This document shows, one piece after another, positions 52,494 through 61,408 of a stretch of 64,000 nt of DNA. The stretch spans positions 62,001 through 126,000 of the forward strand of contig JAFLBP010000010.1 in the NCBI GenBank assembly GCA_017303875.1. Direction: 5' to 3'. The notes under the pieces were generated by a model. It was not told the DNA's origin and made no database searches. It saw only the letters and a program-made list of their open reading frames with translations. The position numbers were made by a program, and so were the translations under genes. Origin of the DNA: Chitinophagales bacterium (lineage in GTDB: Bacteria; Bacteroidota; Bacteroidia; Chitinophagales; Saprospiraceae). How positions within the stretch are numbered: the first letter of the stretch is position 1; every line of letters starts with the position of its first letter.

Positions 52494-55400
52494 ATGAAAC
52501 ATCCCATTATCCTTTGGGCGTTTGCTTTACTTTGTTTGCAAACGGCCCAGGCGCAAATTCGAATCAATGAGCTGCTCGCCGTAAATGCCACCACCACCCA
52601 TGATCCGGATTTTGGAGAATTTTCAGATTTTGTAGAACTGCACAACCACTCCGCCAACAGCATCAGTCTCGCAGGATATACGCTCAGTGATGATCCCGCC
52701 GAACCCCAAAAATGGGCTTTGCCGGCGATAACGCTCGCGCCGGGCGCCCTACTGCTCCTTTGGACAGACGATCAGGACAAACGCCCTGGCGACACCGCTT
52801 TTGTGGCCTATAAAAATGCGGTAGTCACGATGAATGGCCTGCATACCAATTTCCGCCTGAGCGGCGATGGAGAGTACATCGGCCTGTTTGATCCGCAGGG
52901 CAATATCGCAGATGCAATCACCTATTACACGCAGGCCGGTGATGTCTCTTTCGGGCGCCATGTGACGGCGCCGGAGCAATGGCTCTATTTTGCAGAACCT
53001 ACACCCGGCAAACCGAACTCCAATTACGGCTCGGCCTCCATGGAAACACCCGGCGAACCTGTTTTTTCTTTAACGGAAGGTTTTTACGCCAACCCTCAAA
53101 TGCTGACCCTGAGTACCTCAGAACCGGGCGCTCATATCCGTTTTACCTACGATGGCAGTACACCGAACGCAAACTCGCCCATCTTCAGCGACAGCCTGCC
53201 TCTCAATATCAGCCTCACCATCAAGGCAAGGTTGTATGTGCCGGGTAAAATGCCGGGCCGGGTGCTGAGCAAAACCTATTTTATCAATGAAAACAATCAA
53301 TTGCCCGTCCTGGCCATCAGCACCAATGCCACCAACCTGTATGATTTTGATTTCGGCATCCTGCAAAAAGCCATCAAGGATCGGGAAGTGCCCGCCACCA
53401 TCGAATACTTTGAACCGCTCAGCGGCACACGGGCATTCTCGGCCGGTGTGGGTTTGCGCGTATTCGGCACTTCCATTTACAACCTCCCGCAACGTCCTAT
53501 TTCCGTGCGTTTTAAAGAAAAATACGGCGATGAGGTGCTGAAATACCCGCTTTTTAAGGGCAAACCCATTTCCCGCTACACTGCATTTTTATTGCGCAAC
53601 GGCGGCAATGATTACAATACAGCCTATTTCCGCGACGGCCTCGGTGTCAACCTTGTGAAAGGTAAAATGGACCTCGATTTTCAGGATTACCAACCCTGCC
53701 TCGTCTTTATCAACGGAGAATACAACGGCATCTATGAGCTGCGGGAACGCCTCGACGAACAGTACATCGGCAGGAACCACGAAGTTAATCCCGATAACCT
53801 CGACTACCTGGAAGATAGCCTGCACGTCGTTTCCGGCGACCAATATGCCTTCCGGGAGTTGATGGATTTTGTTGAAAAAAACGACCTTTCCGACAGCACG
53901 GCATTTGCCGCCGTCGCGGCGGAAGTAGACCTCAACGAATTCACCAATTTCCTGATTCTCAGGGCATTTATTGGCTACCAGATCGCAGATTTAAACAACC
54001 GCTACTGGCGCAACCGCGATACTGACAGCAAATGGCGCTGGATTGCCTCCGACCTGGAGCACGCATTCGGCCAACTCAGCGGCGATCCGGTTGAAGTAAA
54101 TACCATTGCCAAATTAGCCGCTTATTCCGGCGACCTGCCGGAATGGTCAACGCTGCTGTTTAATCGCCTCCTGCAAAACCCGGCTTTTCGGGATGAATTT
54201 ATCCAGCGTTCTGCCGCCTGTCTTAATACCTTTTTCCAGCCCGCCGTTACTTTGGCAACTACCGACAGCCTAAAAACACTGCTGCAATTCCAGATGCCCC
54301 GGCACATTGGCCGTTGGCATACCCCGCCCTCGGTTCAACAATGGCAGGCCAACGTCGGGTTGATCAAAACCTTTCTGGAAAAAAGACCAGCCTACTACCG
54401 CCAGCATTTAAAGGAGTTATTTGGCAAAACCGACAGCGTGCTGCTTTCCATGCAAATTATCGGTCAGGGCAAAGTTGTACTCAGCGGCGTCGCATTTTCA
54501 GAGCACATGCAGGGGCATTTTTTTAAAAACACCCAAATCCGTTTGCAGGCCCAAGCCGCGCCCGGCTACCGTTTTGTAGCCTGGCAGGGCCTTGGCAGCA
54601 GCGATCCCGATTTCCACATGACGCCCCTTGGCGACACCGCTTTTGCCGCCATTTTTGCCCCGATTGAAAATATCAGCATCATTCCGGCGCTTATTGCAAG
54701 CGACACAACGCTGGCTGCTGCCGCATCGCCCTGGTATGGGTTTGAAGATATTACGATACTGCCCGGCGCGCGCCTGCGCGTGGAGGCGGGCGCCAGCCTG
54801 CTGCTCAGCGACGGGGTGAGCATTGAAGTAAAGGGCGGTTTATACTTTGAAGGTACGCCCGAGCAGCGCATCAGTGTACTACCCGATCCTGCGCCGTCAG
54901 CAAGGCGTTCATTTTACGGCCAATCGGGTTTCTGGGGTAGTATTTTCGCCGATACCCCTTCCGACAGCATCGTATTGCGCTACACAGATTTGCAGGGCAG
55001 CAGCTTTGGGCAAAACCGGGAGCGCCATTTTTCCGGTATTTCCACTTATAATACTAAGCTGCACCTGGCACATTCGAGTATCAAAGCCGGAAAAGCGCCG
55101 CTTATTGCACGTGGCGGCAGCACTTATATCGGGCATTCCGAATTCCAGACAGATATTAGCTGCAATGGCTTCATCAGCCTTTACGACATGCAGGCGCCCA
55201 TCATTGAGCATTGTGTATTCCCCGGAAACCGCGCCATCAACACAGACGCCATTGACATCAAAGGGATTTCGAACGGCATCGTCAGGCATAATGAAATATA
55301 TGGCTTTCTCGGCTCCAACTGCGACGGCATTGATCTGGGCATTTATTCCACGCAGATGTTGCTGGAGGGCAATATTATACATGACTGTTCCGACAAAGGG

Positions 55401-57056
55401 ATTTCTGTTGGCTCACAATCCAAAGCCCTGATCCGCCGGAATTTGATCTACAACTGCGATCTTGGCGTAGCGGTAAAAGACAGTCTTGCCGAAGTGCGCA
55501 TTGACCAAAACACTTTTTACGGCAACCGCCATGCTGTAGCCTGTTATGAAAAAAGCGTGTTGCGCGGTGGCGGCAAGGCATTTGTGAAAAATACGATTGT
55601 ATCGGGCAGCACGGAGGCCGACGTTTTTTTCGACAGTAAATCGCTGATTCAGGTGGCTTACAGTTTGTCTGATAAAAATTTGCTGCCCGGTTCCGGCAAT
55701 CTTTTCGACGACCCGGCATTTGTCAATCCATCTGTCGGCAACTTTGAGTTGGCGCCAAATTCGCCCTGCATTGATGCCGGCGACCCTTTCTCCCCCGAAG
55801 ATCCCGATGGCAGCCGGGCCGACATGGGCGCTTATTATACGCACAAAAACAATGTTGAACGCAGCCTGCAAATCAGTGAATTTCAATACCACCCGCCGGA
55901 TAATTACCCTACCGGCGACTGGATTGAATTGTACAACCGCAGCAATCAAACCCTTGCGCTCAAAGGCTGGCGTATGACGCAGGGATTGAATGAATTTGTT
56001 TTTACGGAAAATAAAACCCTGGCGCCCGGCGCGTTTTTAGTGCTTTGCCAGGACAGTCTGCTGTTTAAAACACAGTATAAAGGCGTGAGTGTGCTTTGCG
56101 GGAATTTCCATTTCGACCTGAGCAACAAGTCGGGTAAAATTGCGCTCTACGATGCATCCGGCCGACTGGCGTATCAGGTACAATATGCCGACAGCCGCCC
56201 CTGGCCGCCGCTGGCCGACGGACTTGGCGCTACCGTGGAACTGGAACCGCTGCTGGACGGGAACATCCCTGCCGATTGGCGTGAAAGTTATGTTTTGCTG
56301 GGTACACCCGGCCAGGCCAACAGCACAGCGCCTGATTTTACGGGTTTATTCATCAATGAAATACTGGCCTCCAACACCCAGACCCTGCCTGATGAACACG
56401 GTGAATTCGACGACTGGTTTGAACTCTACAATGCTTCCAACGACACCCTCAATATCGGGGGCTTGTACTTCAGTGATAAAGCCGACGAACCCACGCGCTG
56501 GCAGTTGCCGCTGCATTTTCCCGAAAAAACCAGTATTCCGCCGCAGGGTTTCCTGTTGATTTGGGCCGATGAACAGCCGGAACAAGGGCTGCTGCATGCC
56601 GATTTCAAACTCAGTGCCGGCGGTGAAACGCTGTTGTGTTACCAGCGTCAGGGGCAAGGGTACAGCGAACTGGAACGACTTGATTTCGGGCCACAGAAAG
56701 CAGATATTTCCTGGGGGCGTTATGCGGACGGCGGGGCGCAAACAATTTTTATGCAGCCAACACCCGGAGGCAGCAATGTTGCCAGTGGCATCGGCACGCC
56801 TGCTCCCGCTCTGCCTTTGACGGTGTTTCCCAATCCTTTTTCAGAAAATTTATTCATCCAAACGGCTGCTATCGCTATGCCCTATCGGCTCCGGATATTA
56901 AACGTACTGGGGCAGCTCGTGTATGAAGCGCAAGAAAATACCGACATGCCCGCGCAGGTACAGGTTCAAAATTGGCCGGCCGGTATGTACACCCTTCAAA
57001 TTGAGGATTCGGAGGGGCGGCAATATACCGCCAAAGCGCTGTTAGCAAAAAAATGA
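52494..57056 (+). CDS. Multidomain CotH-like secreted protein with T9SS type A domain
   Basis: The product has 1520 residues with signal peptide 1-20. A lamin-tail domain follows (about 21-160, INELLAVNATTTHDPDFGEFSDFVEL). About 190-262 is a chitobiase/hexosaminidase C-terminal-like module (STSEPGAHIRFTYDGSTPN). About 265-545 is a CotH-like kinase domain (FLLRNGGNDYNTAYFRDGL, CLVFINGEYNGIYELRERLDE, WRWIASDLEHAFGQ). About 650-720 resembles an InlB B repeat (YRFVAWQGLG). About 790-1120 is a parallel beta-helix with DIKGISNGIVRHNEI rungs. Two more lamin-tail domains follow (about 1122-1428). The T9SS type A sorting domain begins with LTVFPNPFSENLFIQ (about 1439). CotH proteins phosphorylate spore-coat proteins. 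Here only the fold is inferred. It is co-transcribed with the 50809 gene. Confidence 0.85.
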   Translation: MKHPIILWAFALLCLQTAQAQIRINELLAVNATTTHDPDFGEFSDFVELHNHSANSISLAGYTLSDDPAEPQKWALPAITLAPGALLLLWTDDQDKRPGDTAFVAYKNAVVTMNGLHTNFRLSGDGEYIGLFDPQGNIADAITYYTQAGDVSFGRHVTAPEQWLYFAEPTPGKPNSNYGSASMETPGEPVFSLTEGFYANPQMLTLSTSEPGAHIRFTYDGSTPNANSPIFSDSLPLNISLTIKARLYVPGKMPGRVLSKTYFINENNQLPVLAISTNATNLYDFDFGILQKAIKDREVPATIEYFEPLSGTRAFSAGVGLRVFGTSIYNLPQRPISVRFKEKYGDEVLKYPLFKGKPISRYTAFLLRNGGNDYNTAYFRDGLGVNLVKGKMDLDFQDYQPCLVFINGEYNGIYELRERLDEQYIGRNHEVNPDNLDYLEDSLHVVSGDQYAFRELMDFVEKNDLSDSTAFAAVAAEVDLNEFTNFLILRAFIGYQIADLNNRYWRNRDTDSKWRWIASDLEHAFGQLSGDPVEVNTIAKLAAYSGDLPEWSTLLFNRLLQNPAFRDEFIQRSAACLNTFFQPAVTLATTDSLKTLLQFQMPRHIGRWHTPPSVQQWQANVGLIKTFLEKRPAYYRQHLKELFGKTDSVLLSMQIIGQGKVVLSGVAFSEHMQGHFFKNTQIRLQAQAAPGYRFVAWQGLGSSDPDFHMTPLGDTAFAAIFAPIENISIIPALIASDTTLAAAASPWYGFEDITILPGARLRVEAGASLLLSDGVSIEVKGGLYFEGTPEQRISVLPDPAPSARRSFYGQSGFWGSIFADTPSDSIVLRYTDLQGSSFGQNRERHFSGISTYNTKLHLAHSSIKAGKAPLIARGGSTYIGHSEFQTDISCNGFISLYDMQAPIIEHCVFPGNRAINTDAIDIKGISNGIVRHNEIYGFLGSNCDGIDLGIYSTQMLLEGNIIHDCSDKGISVGSQSKALIRRNLIYNCDLGVAVKDSLAEVRIDQNTFYGNRHAVACYEKSVLRGGGKAFVKNTIVSGSTEADVFFDSKSLIQVAYSLSDKNLLPGSGNLFDDPAFVNPSVGNFELAPNSPCIDAGDPFSPEDPDGSRADMGAYYTHKNNVERSLQISEFQYHPPDNYPTGDWIELYNRSNQTLALKGWRMTQGLNEFVFTENKTLAPGAFLVLCQDSLLFKTQYKGVSVLCGNFHFDLSNKSGKIALYDASGRLAYQVQYADSRPWPPLADGLGATVELEPLLDGNIPADWRESYVLLGTPGQANSTAPDFTGLFINEILASNTQTLPDEHGEFDDWFELYNASNDTLNIGGLYFSDKADEPTRWQLPLHFPEKTSIPPQGFLLIWADEQPEQGLLHADFKLSAGGETLLCYQRQGQGYSELERLDFGPQKADISWGRYADGGAQTIFMQPTPGGSNVASGIGTPAPALPLTVFPNPFSENLFIQTAAIAMPYRLRILNVLGQLVYEAQENTDMPAQVQVQNWPAGMYTLQIEDSEGRQYTAKALLAKK

Positions 57057-57081
57057 AGCTGAGTCGGTTACAGGAATGACA

Positions 57082-57115
57082 AACCCGGACAACGCAACAG
57101 GGCGCTGTCCGGGTT
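57082..57115. terminator. Terminator between convergent genes
   Basis: AACCCGGACA (57082-57091) pairs with TGTCCGGGTT (57106-57115) with a 14-nt loop, followed by ATTAATTT on the plus strand. It lies between the CotH-like gene (stop 57056) and the minus-strand gene ending at 57151. Confidence 0.75.
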
Positions 57116-57150
57116 ATTAATTTCAGATAATCAGTTTCGGAAACTCCGAA

Positions 57151-57558
57151 TTACATCGCACCTGTTTTCTTGAGAATCCATACTACGAAGCAAACTGAAC
57201 CGGCGAGCCAGCACAGGTAAGCGATGAAGTACAGGCCAACAGCAAGACCTACGCCCCAGAAAAGGCTGTAAAGCAGTGCGCCGGCGAGCCAGCCTGCAAT
57301 AGCAAACCACAGGAACTTGTCAACCGGGTGTTGGAAATCAATCTTACCGCCTTTTTTATTGAACCACTTGGCAACTTTAGCAACTTTTTTAGCCATAAAG
57401 CCTTCAGTTGCCATGGTTGTGGAGCCATTATCGCTCATTTTTTTGATGGCATTTTCGCGCGCTTCTTTGGCAGAAACAGCTTCAGATGCCTGTGTAGCGG
57501 TAAAAGGGATCAGCATCAGGAGTGCTGCGAAGAAAAGGGTAAAACGAAGTGTTTTCAT
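57151..57558 (-). CDS. Small membrane protein of unknown function
   Basis: The product has 135 residues. A signal peptide (FFAALLMLIPFTATQAS) is followed by a charged, helical segment (EARENAIKKMSDNG ... KKVAKVAKWFNKKGG) and two membrane helices separated by a short turn (WFAIAGWLAGALLYSLFWG and VGLYFIAYLCWLAGSVCFVVWIL). The pattern is common in Bacteroidota but has no assigned role. A CAAATATA box (complement TATATTTG) at 57596-57603 may be its promoter. It lies at the end of the oxidase cluster but has its own promoter signal and a terminator before it, so it is probably separate. Confidence 0.65.
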   Translation of the reverse strand: MKTLRFTLFFAALLMLIPFTATQASEAVSAKEARENAIKKMSDNGSTTMATEGFMAKKVAKVAKWFNKKGGKIDFQHPVDKFLWFAIAGWLAGALLYSLFWGVGLAVGLYFIAYLCWLAGSVCFVVWILKKTGAM

Positions 57559-57610
57559 AAAACATTGAGTTTTGATTGAAAGAAAATTGTTGCGGCAAAT
57601 ATATAAAGCT

Positions 57611-57652
57611 TAAAAACACAAAGAGCTACGAAAGCAAATTCTTTCGTGGCTC
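57611..57652 (-). terminator. Terminator at the end of the cytochrome oxidase cluster
   Basis: On the minus strand GAGCCACGAAAG and CTTTCGTAGCTC (57623-57652) form a 12-bp stem with one mismatch and a 6-nt loop, followed by TTTGTGTTTTT. It lies just downstream of the gene ending at 57686. Confidence 0.8.
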
Positions 57653-57685
57653 CTGTCAAATTTTAACCAAAAGTACCCGATGTAT

Positions 57686-57964
57686 TCAATTTTCATTGAA
57701 CTCCATCCCTGAAGTGACACCGCCGGGTTGTTCGCGCCGGCGTTTACGCCACCACATGTAACCGATGAAACCAACGATCAGGTAAGGCAGCGAAAGCATG
57801 TATAGGATGCCGTTATTCAGACCACGCGGATCACCGCCTCCGGCACGCAGGTTGGCCTCCGCAGACGCTTTACACATGGCACACTGTGCCATAGCAGGCA
57901 CATTGAAGACAAGTAAAAAGAGCAGGGCAAGTATGCCCAATCGTATGAGTGAATTCCAACGCAT
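57686..57964 (-). CDS. Small membrane protein with CxxC motif, oxidase-cluster associated
   Basis: The product has 92 residues. The first helix is a signal or anchor (LGILALLFLLVFNVPAMA). The mature part starts QCAMCKASAEANLRAGGGDPRGLNNGILYML and has a second membrane helix (YLIVGFIGYMWW) with a basic tail. The CAMC motif near the membrane surface is the main conserved feature. Its homologues sit beside cytochrome oxidase genes in Bacteroidota. The role is unknown. A part in copper delivery or assembly is a plausible inference. It ends the cluster, and a terminator follows. Confidence 0.7.
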   Translation of the reverse strand: MRWNSLIRLGILALLFLLVFNVPAMAQCAMCKASAEANLRAGGGDPRGLNNGILYMLSLPYLIVGFIGYMWWRKRRREQPGGVTSGMEFNEN

Positions 57965-57967
57965 AGC

Positions 57968-58549
57968 TTATGGATAGTAAGGTTTCAACATCAGGTAACA
58001 CACCGGGCCTGTAATGGCCACATAAAGCCAAATGGGATAAACCCAGCGTGCCATTTTGCGGTGACGGGCATATTGTCCCGTATACGCACGAATAAAAGTA
58101 AACAAAATGAACGGAAAAATCAGGGCCGCAAGTGCAATGTGCGTGAGCAATACCAACAGATACACCGTGCGCATCGTACCTGCCGCAGCACGCTCCTCGG
58201 CAGAGAGCACCCGATCAAAATTGGTATCTCCGTACAAAATCTCCGGCGTAGTGAAGTGGTACAGCACATATGAAACCAAAAACAAGGCTGAAGCACCAAA
58301 AGCCAGATAAATCATCCGGCGATGGGCTTCAATACGTTTGTTTTTGATATGCCACAGGGCAAGTATCAAAAGCAGGGCAGCCAGGCCATTCAATGTAGCA
58401 TGTACTGGCGGCAAAAAGCTGAAATCCACACCAAGGTCGATCTTGACAGACCGCATCAGCACCACCAAGCCCAATACGGCCACGGAAATGATCCAGGCGT
58501 ACAGGTTGAGCCGTTTTGCAAGCGAAAGATTAGGTACAACAGAATCCAT
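57968..58549 (-). CDS. DUF420 family membrane protein
   Basis: The product has 193 residues with five or six membrane helices and conserved His residues (LPPVHATLNGLAALLLIL, HRRMIYLAFGASALFLVSYVLYHFTT, LLTHIALAALIF, ARHRKMARWVYPIW). This matches the DUF420 (YozB-like) group, which is found near terminal oxidase genes and is thought to take part in heme or oxidase biogenesis. The exact role is not known. It starts 8 bases from the SCO-like gene and ends 3 bases before the small CxxC protein gene, so all three are in one operon. Confidence 0.9.
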   Translation of the reverse strand: MDSVVPNLSLAKRLNLYAWIISVAVLGLVVLMRSVKIDLGVDFSFLPPVHATLNGLAALLLILALWHIKNKRIEAHRRMIYLAFGASALFLVSYVLYHFTTPEILYGDTNFDRVLSAEERAAAGTMRTVYLLVLLTHIALAALIFPFILFTFIRAYTGQYARHRKMARWVYPIWLYVAITGPVCYLMLKPYYP

Positions 58550-58557
58550 AGTAAAAT

Positions 58558-59196
58558 TTATTGTGGCGGCGGCGGAATGAGAATCGCAATCTGCTCAATC
58601 ATCCTGCCGATTTCTTTGTCGCTTTCAGCATTATAAAAACGCTTAATAATGCCATTTTTATCCGTAAGGGCGAAATAATGCGGATAAGGTGAAACATCCC
58701 GGTCGTGGCAATACATATTAAAACCGCCGTTCAGTAATTCATTCCAGGTTGGTGTCACAGGACTCCAGGCCCAGGTAGCATAATCAATACTCGGCAGTTT
58801 TTGCTTGTAAGAGCGGAATTCGGAAGAGCCGGCATTCGCAAGCATCACTAAGCGGAATTGTGGATTGAATTCACCAAACTGCTTGTATAGCTGCTGACCC
58901 AAATCCATAACTTTCTGGTTATGCGGCGTCAATTCGGGATTTTCCTCAAAACGGTAAATCACACAGGCACATCCTTCAATCCGGTCAATTTTGGATCCAT
59001 CGGCATAAATAAGCGGAAACGGTGGCACTTTACCAAAGTTGCCCAACTCTGCCAGCGCCTCTTTGCGCCAGGTAATGCCGCCTTTCAAATAAAGCCAGGA
59101 AACGGCCGGAAATACTACCAGCATCAGTAGCAAGGCCGCAACTCGAATTACCTTTTTGCGCTTTGCAGCTGTATTTTGCTGTTGATCACTTGTCAT
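58558..59196 (-). CDS. SCO-like thioredoxin-fold protein with an altered metal site
   Basis: The product has 212 residues. An N-terminal membrane anchor (VIRVAALLLMLVVFPAVSWLYL) precedes a thioredoxin-like domain. SCO proteins carry CxxxC and a distal His to bind copper for cytochrome oxidase CuA assembly. Here the corresponding stretch is EGCACVIYRFEENP, a C-x-C pair without the second Cys at the normal spacing. A candidate distal His is present in SPYPHYFALTDKNG. It lies between the subunit IV gene and the DUF420 gene, the usual SCO position in the phylum. Whether it binds copper is unknown. Confidence 0.75.
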   Translation of the reverse strand: MTSDQQQNTAAKRKKVIRVAALLLMLVVFPAVSWLYLKGGITWRKEALAELGNFGKVPPFPLIYADGSKIDRIEGCACVIYRFEENPELTPHNQKVMDLGQQLYKQFGEFNPQFRLVMLANAGSSEFRSYKQKLPSIDYATWAWSPVTPTWNELLNGGFNMYCHDRDVSPYPHYFALTDKNGIIKRFYNAESDKEIGRMIEQIAILIPPPPQ

Positions 59197-59227
59197 AATA
59201 AAAGATCAGAACTTGTTGTATATCAAC

Positions 59228-59257
59228 AAAAAGGGCGGGGTTTTGTTCCCCGCCCCT
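59228..59257 (-). terminator. Terminator after the subunit IV gene
   Basis: GGGCGGGG (59233-59240) pairs with CCCCGCCC (59248-59255). On the minus strand it is followed by TTTTTGTTG. It separates the subunit IV gene from the SCO-like gene, so the cluster may be two transcripts or partly read through. Confidence 0.75.
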
Positions 59258-59321
59258 GTGTATTTTTACTATCCTCGCTGCTCCAACAGGAGTGTTCGGG
59301 ATGTGTGTAATCTGAATAAGC

Positions 59322-59768
59322 TTAGCCGCGCTGTGCCTGAAAATACTGAACACCGGGCAGCAAATAGCCTTGTGGTTTTGCAGAAGGCGCTTCCACTTTC
59401 TCCTCATTTTTGTTTTTGATCAGTTCGCGGCGATCTCCCCAGGAAGAACCTTCCTGAAAGAATGCGATAATCGCCCAAACCAGCAGCAGGGTTGGCAATA
59501 ATACGCTGAGCATCAGTCCGCGTACTTCATGTGCCATGTGCATGAAATGGAAAATGATAAAGTAAGCTTTGTACAAGCTCGCACCAATCATCGCCAGCAT
59601 GTAAAGGTATTGGCCAAAACCGCCATCTTTACCAAAAGTTACACTGTGTGAGATATGGCCTTTCGCAAAAAGTGCGAAAACAACCTCTACAATCGTAATC
59701 ACGGCCAACAGCAGAAGGCCCTTGAATACCAATTGTTTTTGTTCTTCGTATGTCATATGTCCTGCCAT
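59322..59768 (-). CDS. Cytochrome c oxidase subunit IV (caa3-type)
   Basis: The product has 148 residues with three membrane helices (LLLLAVITIVEVVFALFA, LYMLAMIGASLYKAYFIIFHFMHMAHE, VLLPTLLLVWAIIAFF). AYFIIFHFMHM is the conserved central motif of the prokaryotic subunit IV (COX4_pro) family. The hydrophilic C-terminal tail (about 45 residues) is longer than in many members. It stabilises the oxidase in the inner membrane. The gene lies 59 bases from the subunit III gene. Confidence 0.85.
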   Translation of the reverse strand: MAGHMTYEEQKQLVFKGLLLLAVITIVEVVFALFAKGHISHSVTFGKDGGFGQYLYMLAMIGASLYKAYFIIFHFMHMAHEVRGLMLSVLLPTLLLVWAIIAFFQEGSSWGDRRELIKNKNEEKVEAPSAKPQGYLLPGVQYFQAQRG

Positions 59769-59827
59769 AATGGAAGCAAGATAAATGGTTTAAAAATGTT
59801 GTTTAAGTCGAGCCGGATTGGGCGTGT

Positions 59828-60760
59828 TTACAGCAGGTAGAATACCAGGAACACGAATACCCAAACCAAATCCACAAAGTGCCAGTAAAGACCGATTTTC
59901 TCTACCATTTCATAGCCATTGCGGCGGGCGGCATACAAACCGCTGGCAGCATTAATCATGATGATGGCCAGGAATAAAACCCCGGAGAATACGTGGAAAC
60001 CGTGGAAGCCGGTAATAAAGAAGAACAACGCGCCAAAAGCTTTCGGGCCTTGCTCTACCTGCACCACCTGCGTTTTCTGTTTTCCATTTTCCAGTACCGG
60101 ATTGCCATCCTTGTCGGTCAGTCTATACTCGACAAATTTTTTCTCCAGCTCAATGGTTTTTTCACCATTAACCATCACCTCATGGCCATGCAGCAGATAA
60201 GATTCATCGCGCTTTACCTCAACTGCGGCACCGTTTTCTACAATCGGTTTGCCACTTGCGTCCACCAGCGTACCATCATATAAATAGCGGCCAAATGGGT
60301 TGCGATCAAGCGAAACGTTCTCATATTTGATCAGTGTTGTCCATTCATAAGCCTGGGAGCCAAGGAACACAGCACCGCCAAGAACGGTCAGAAACATCCA
60401 GAAAACTACACCGCGCTGGTTTTCGCGGTGACCTTCCTGCACCGCACGAACCATCGTCACGGACGAAAAGATCAGGACGAAAGTCATAAAGGTCACGAAG
60501 ACCAGCGGCCAATGCGCATGAACAAAGGGGAAAGAAGCGAATACATAATCCGGTTCCGGCCAGGTCGGCATACTAAAACGCAAAGCGCCGTATGCGATCA
60601 GGAAGCCTGCAAAGGTAAATGCATCGGATACCAGAAAGTACCACATCATCAGCTTACCATAGCTGGCCTTAAAAGGAGACTCGCCACCACCGTCCCAGTT
60701 GTGCGTCTGCTCATCGTGAGCGTGTGTCTCGTGTGCGTGTGCAACAGAAGTATCTGCCAT
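59828..60760 (-). CDS. ctaE: Cytochrome c oxidase subunit III with a long hydrophilic insertion
   Basis: The product has 310 residues. The His-rich N-terminus (HAHETHAHDEQTHNWDGG) precedes five membrane helices. LMMWYFLVSDAFTFAGFLIAYGALRF and VMVRAVQEGHRENQRG are typical subunit III features, as are GFHGFHVFSGVLFLAIIM and YWHFVDLVWVFVFLVFYLL at the C-terminus. Between the helix ending SQAYEWTTLI and the GFHGFHVF helix lies about 90 residues of charged sequence, including DASGKPIVENGAAVEVKRD and TDKDGNPVLENGKQKTQVV. Subunit III does not carry metal. The insertion lies on one face and could bind a partner. A second, shorter subunit III gene is next to it. Confidence 0.88.
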   Translation of the reverse strand: MADTSVAHAHETHAHDEQTHNWDGGGESPFKASYGKLMMWYFLVSDAFTFAGFLIAYGALRFSMPTWPEPDYVFASFPFVHAHWPLVFVTFMTFVLIFSSVTMVRAVQEGHRENQRGVVFWMFLTVLGGAVFLGSQAYEWTTLIKYENVSLDRNPFGRYLYDGTLVDASGKPIVENGAAVEVKRDESYLLHGHEVMVNGEKTIELEKKFVEYRLTDKDGNPVLENGKQKTQVVQVEQGPKAFGALFFFITGFHGFHVFSGVLFLAIIMINAASGLYAARRNGYEMVEKIGLYWHFVDLVWVFVFLVFYLL

Positions 60761-60806
60761 AATTCAGTTAAAAGTTGGAATCAGAAACTTTTCGTTGAAA
60801 GGGATT

Positions 60807-61394
60807 TCAGGATTGAAACAAGAAAAAGATATACAAATACACCCAAAGGGCGTCAACAAAATGCCAATATTGAACCACCAGCTCAAAACGATTCCGGCGG
60901 CGTTTGGTAGGCCGGAATGGCAGGGTAAACGCGTGCAGCGTTGCCATCACCAAAGCGCCAATACCACCCAATACATGCGCCGCATGTACGCCGGAAATGA
61001 CATATACAAACGAGCTGGACGGATTAATGGTAAAGGTTGCCCCGCTTTGGTCAAGCGCAATCCAACCCAGGTATTGCATGACCACAAAAACCAGACCCAA
61101 CACCATTGTAATGATCAGGCCGATTTTGTAGCGCTGCTCCATCCCGCGTTTGAAAGAACTGTATGCCCAGTGCAAACTCACACTGCTCGCCAGTATGACC
61201 AAAGTACTGGCAAAAAATATATCCGGCAACTTGAACTCGTACCAGTTACCGGCAGAACGGCGAACCACATACGCACTTGTAAATGCCCCGAAAAGCATCA
61301 CAATCGTACCTATCGCAACCCAGAGCAATAATTTTTGCTCATTGATGCTGCTTTGCCGGTAACGTCCCGGTTGTGGTGTACTTAATTCTCCCAT
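60807..61394 (-). CDS. Cytochrome c oxidase subunit III (short form)
   Basis: The product has 195 residues with five membrane helices: LLLWVAIGTIVMLFGAFTSAYV, FASTLVILASSVSLHWAYSSF, GLIITMVLGLVFVVMQYLGW, SSFVYVISGVHAAHVLGGIGALVMATLHA and VVQYWHFVDALWVYLYIFFLF. HFVDALWVYLYIFF is the conserved end motif. It resembles the quinol-oxidase-type subunit III. A second subunit III gene follows at 60760 with a 46-base gap. Paired subunit III genes beside ctaB are common in Bacteroidota and probably serve one enzyme complex. Confidence 0.9.
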   Translation of the reverse strand: MGELSTPQPGRYRQSSINEQKLLLWVAIGTIVMLFGAFTSAYVVRRSAGNWYEFKLPDIFFASTLVILASSVSLHWAYSSFKRGMEQRYKIGLIITMVLGLVFVVMQYLGWIALDQSGATFTINPSSSFVYVISGVHAAHVLGGIGALVMATLHAFTLPFRPTKRRRNRFELVVQYWHFVDALWVYLYIFFLFQS

Positions 61395-61408
61395 ACTGGA
61401 AGTAGTGA

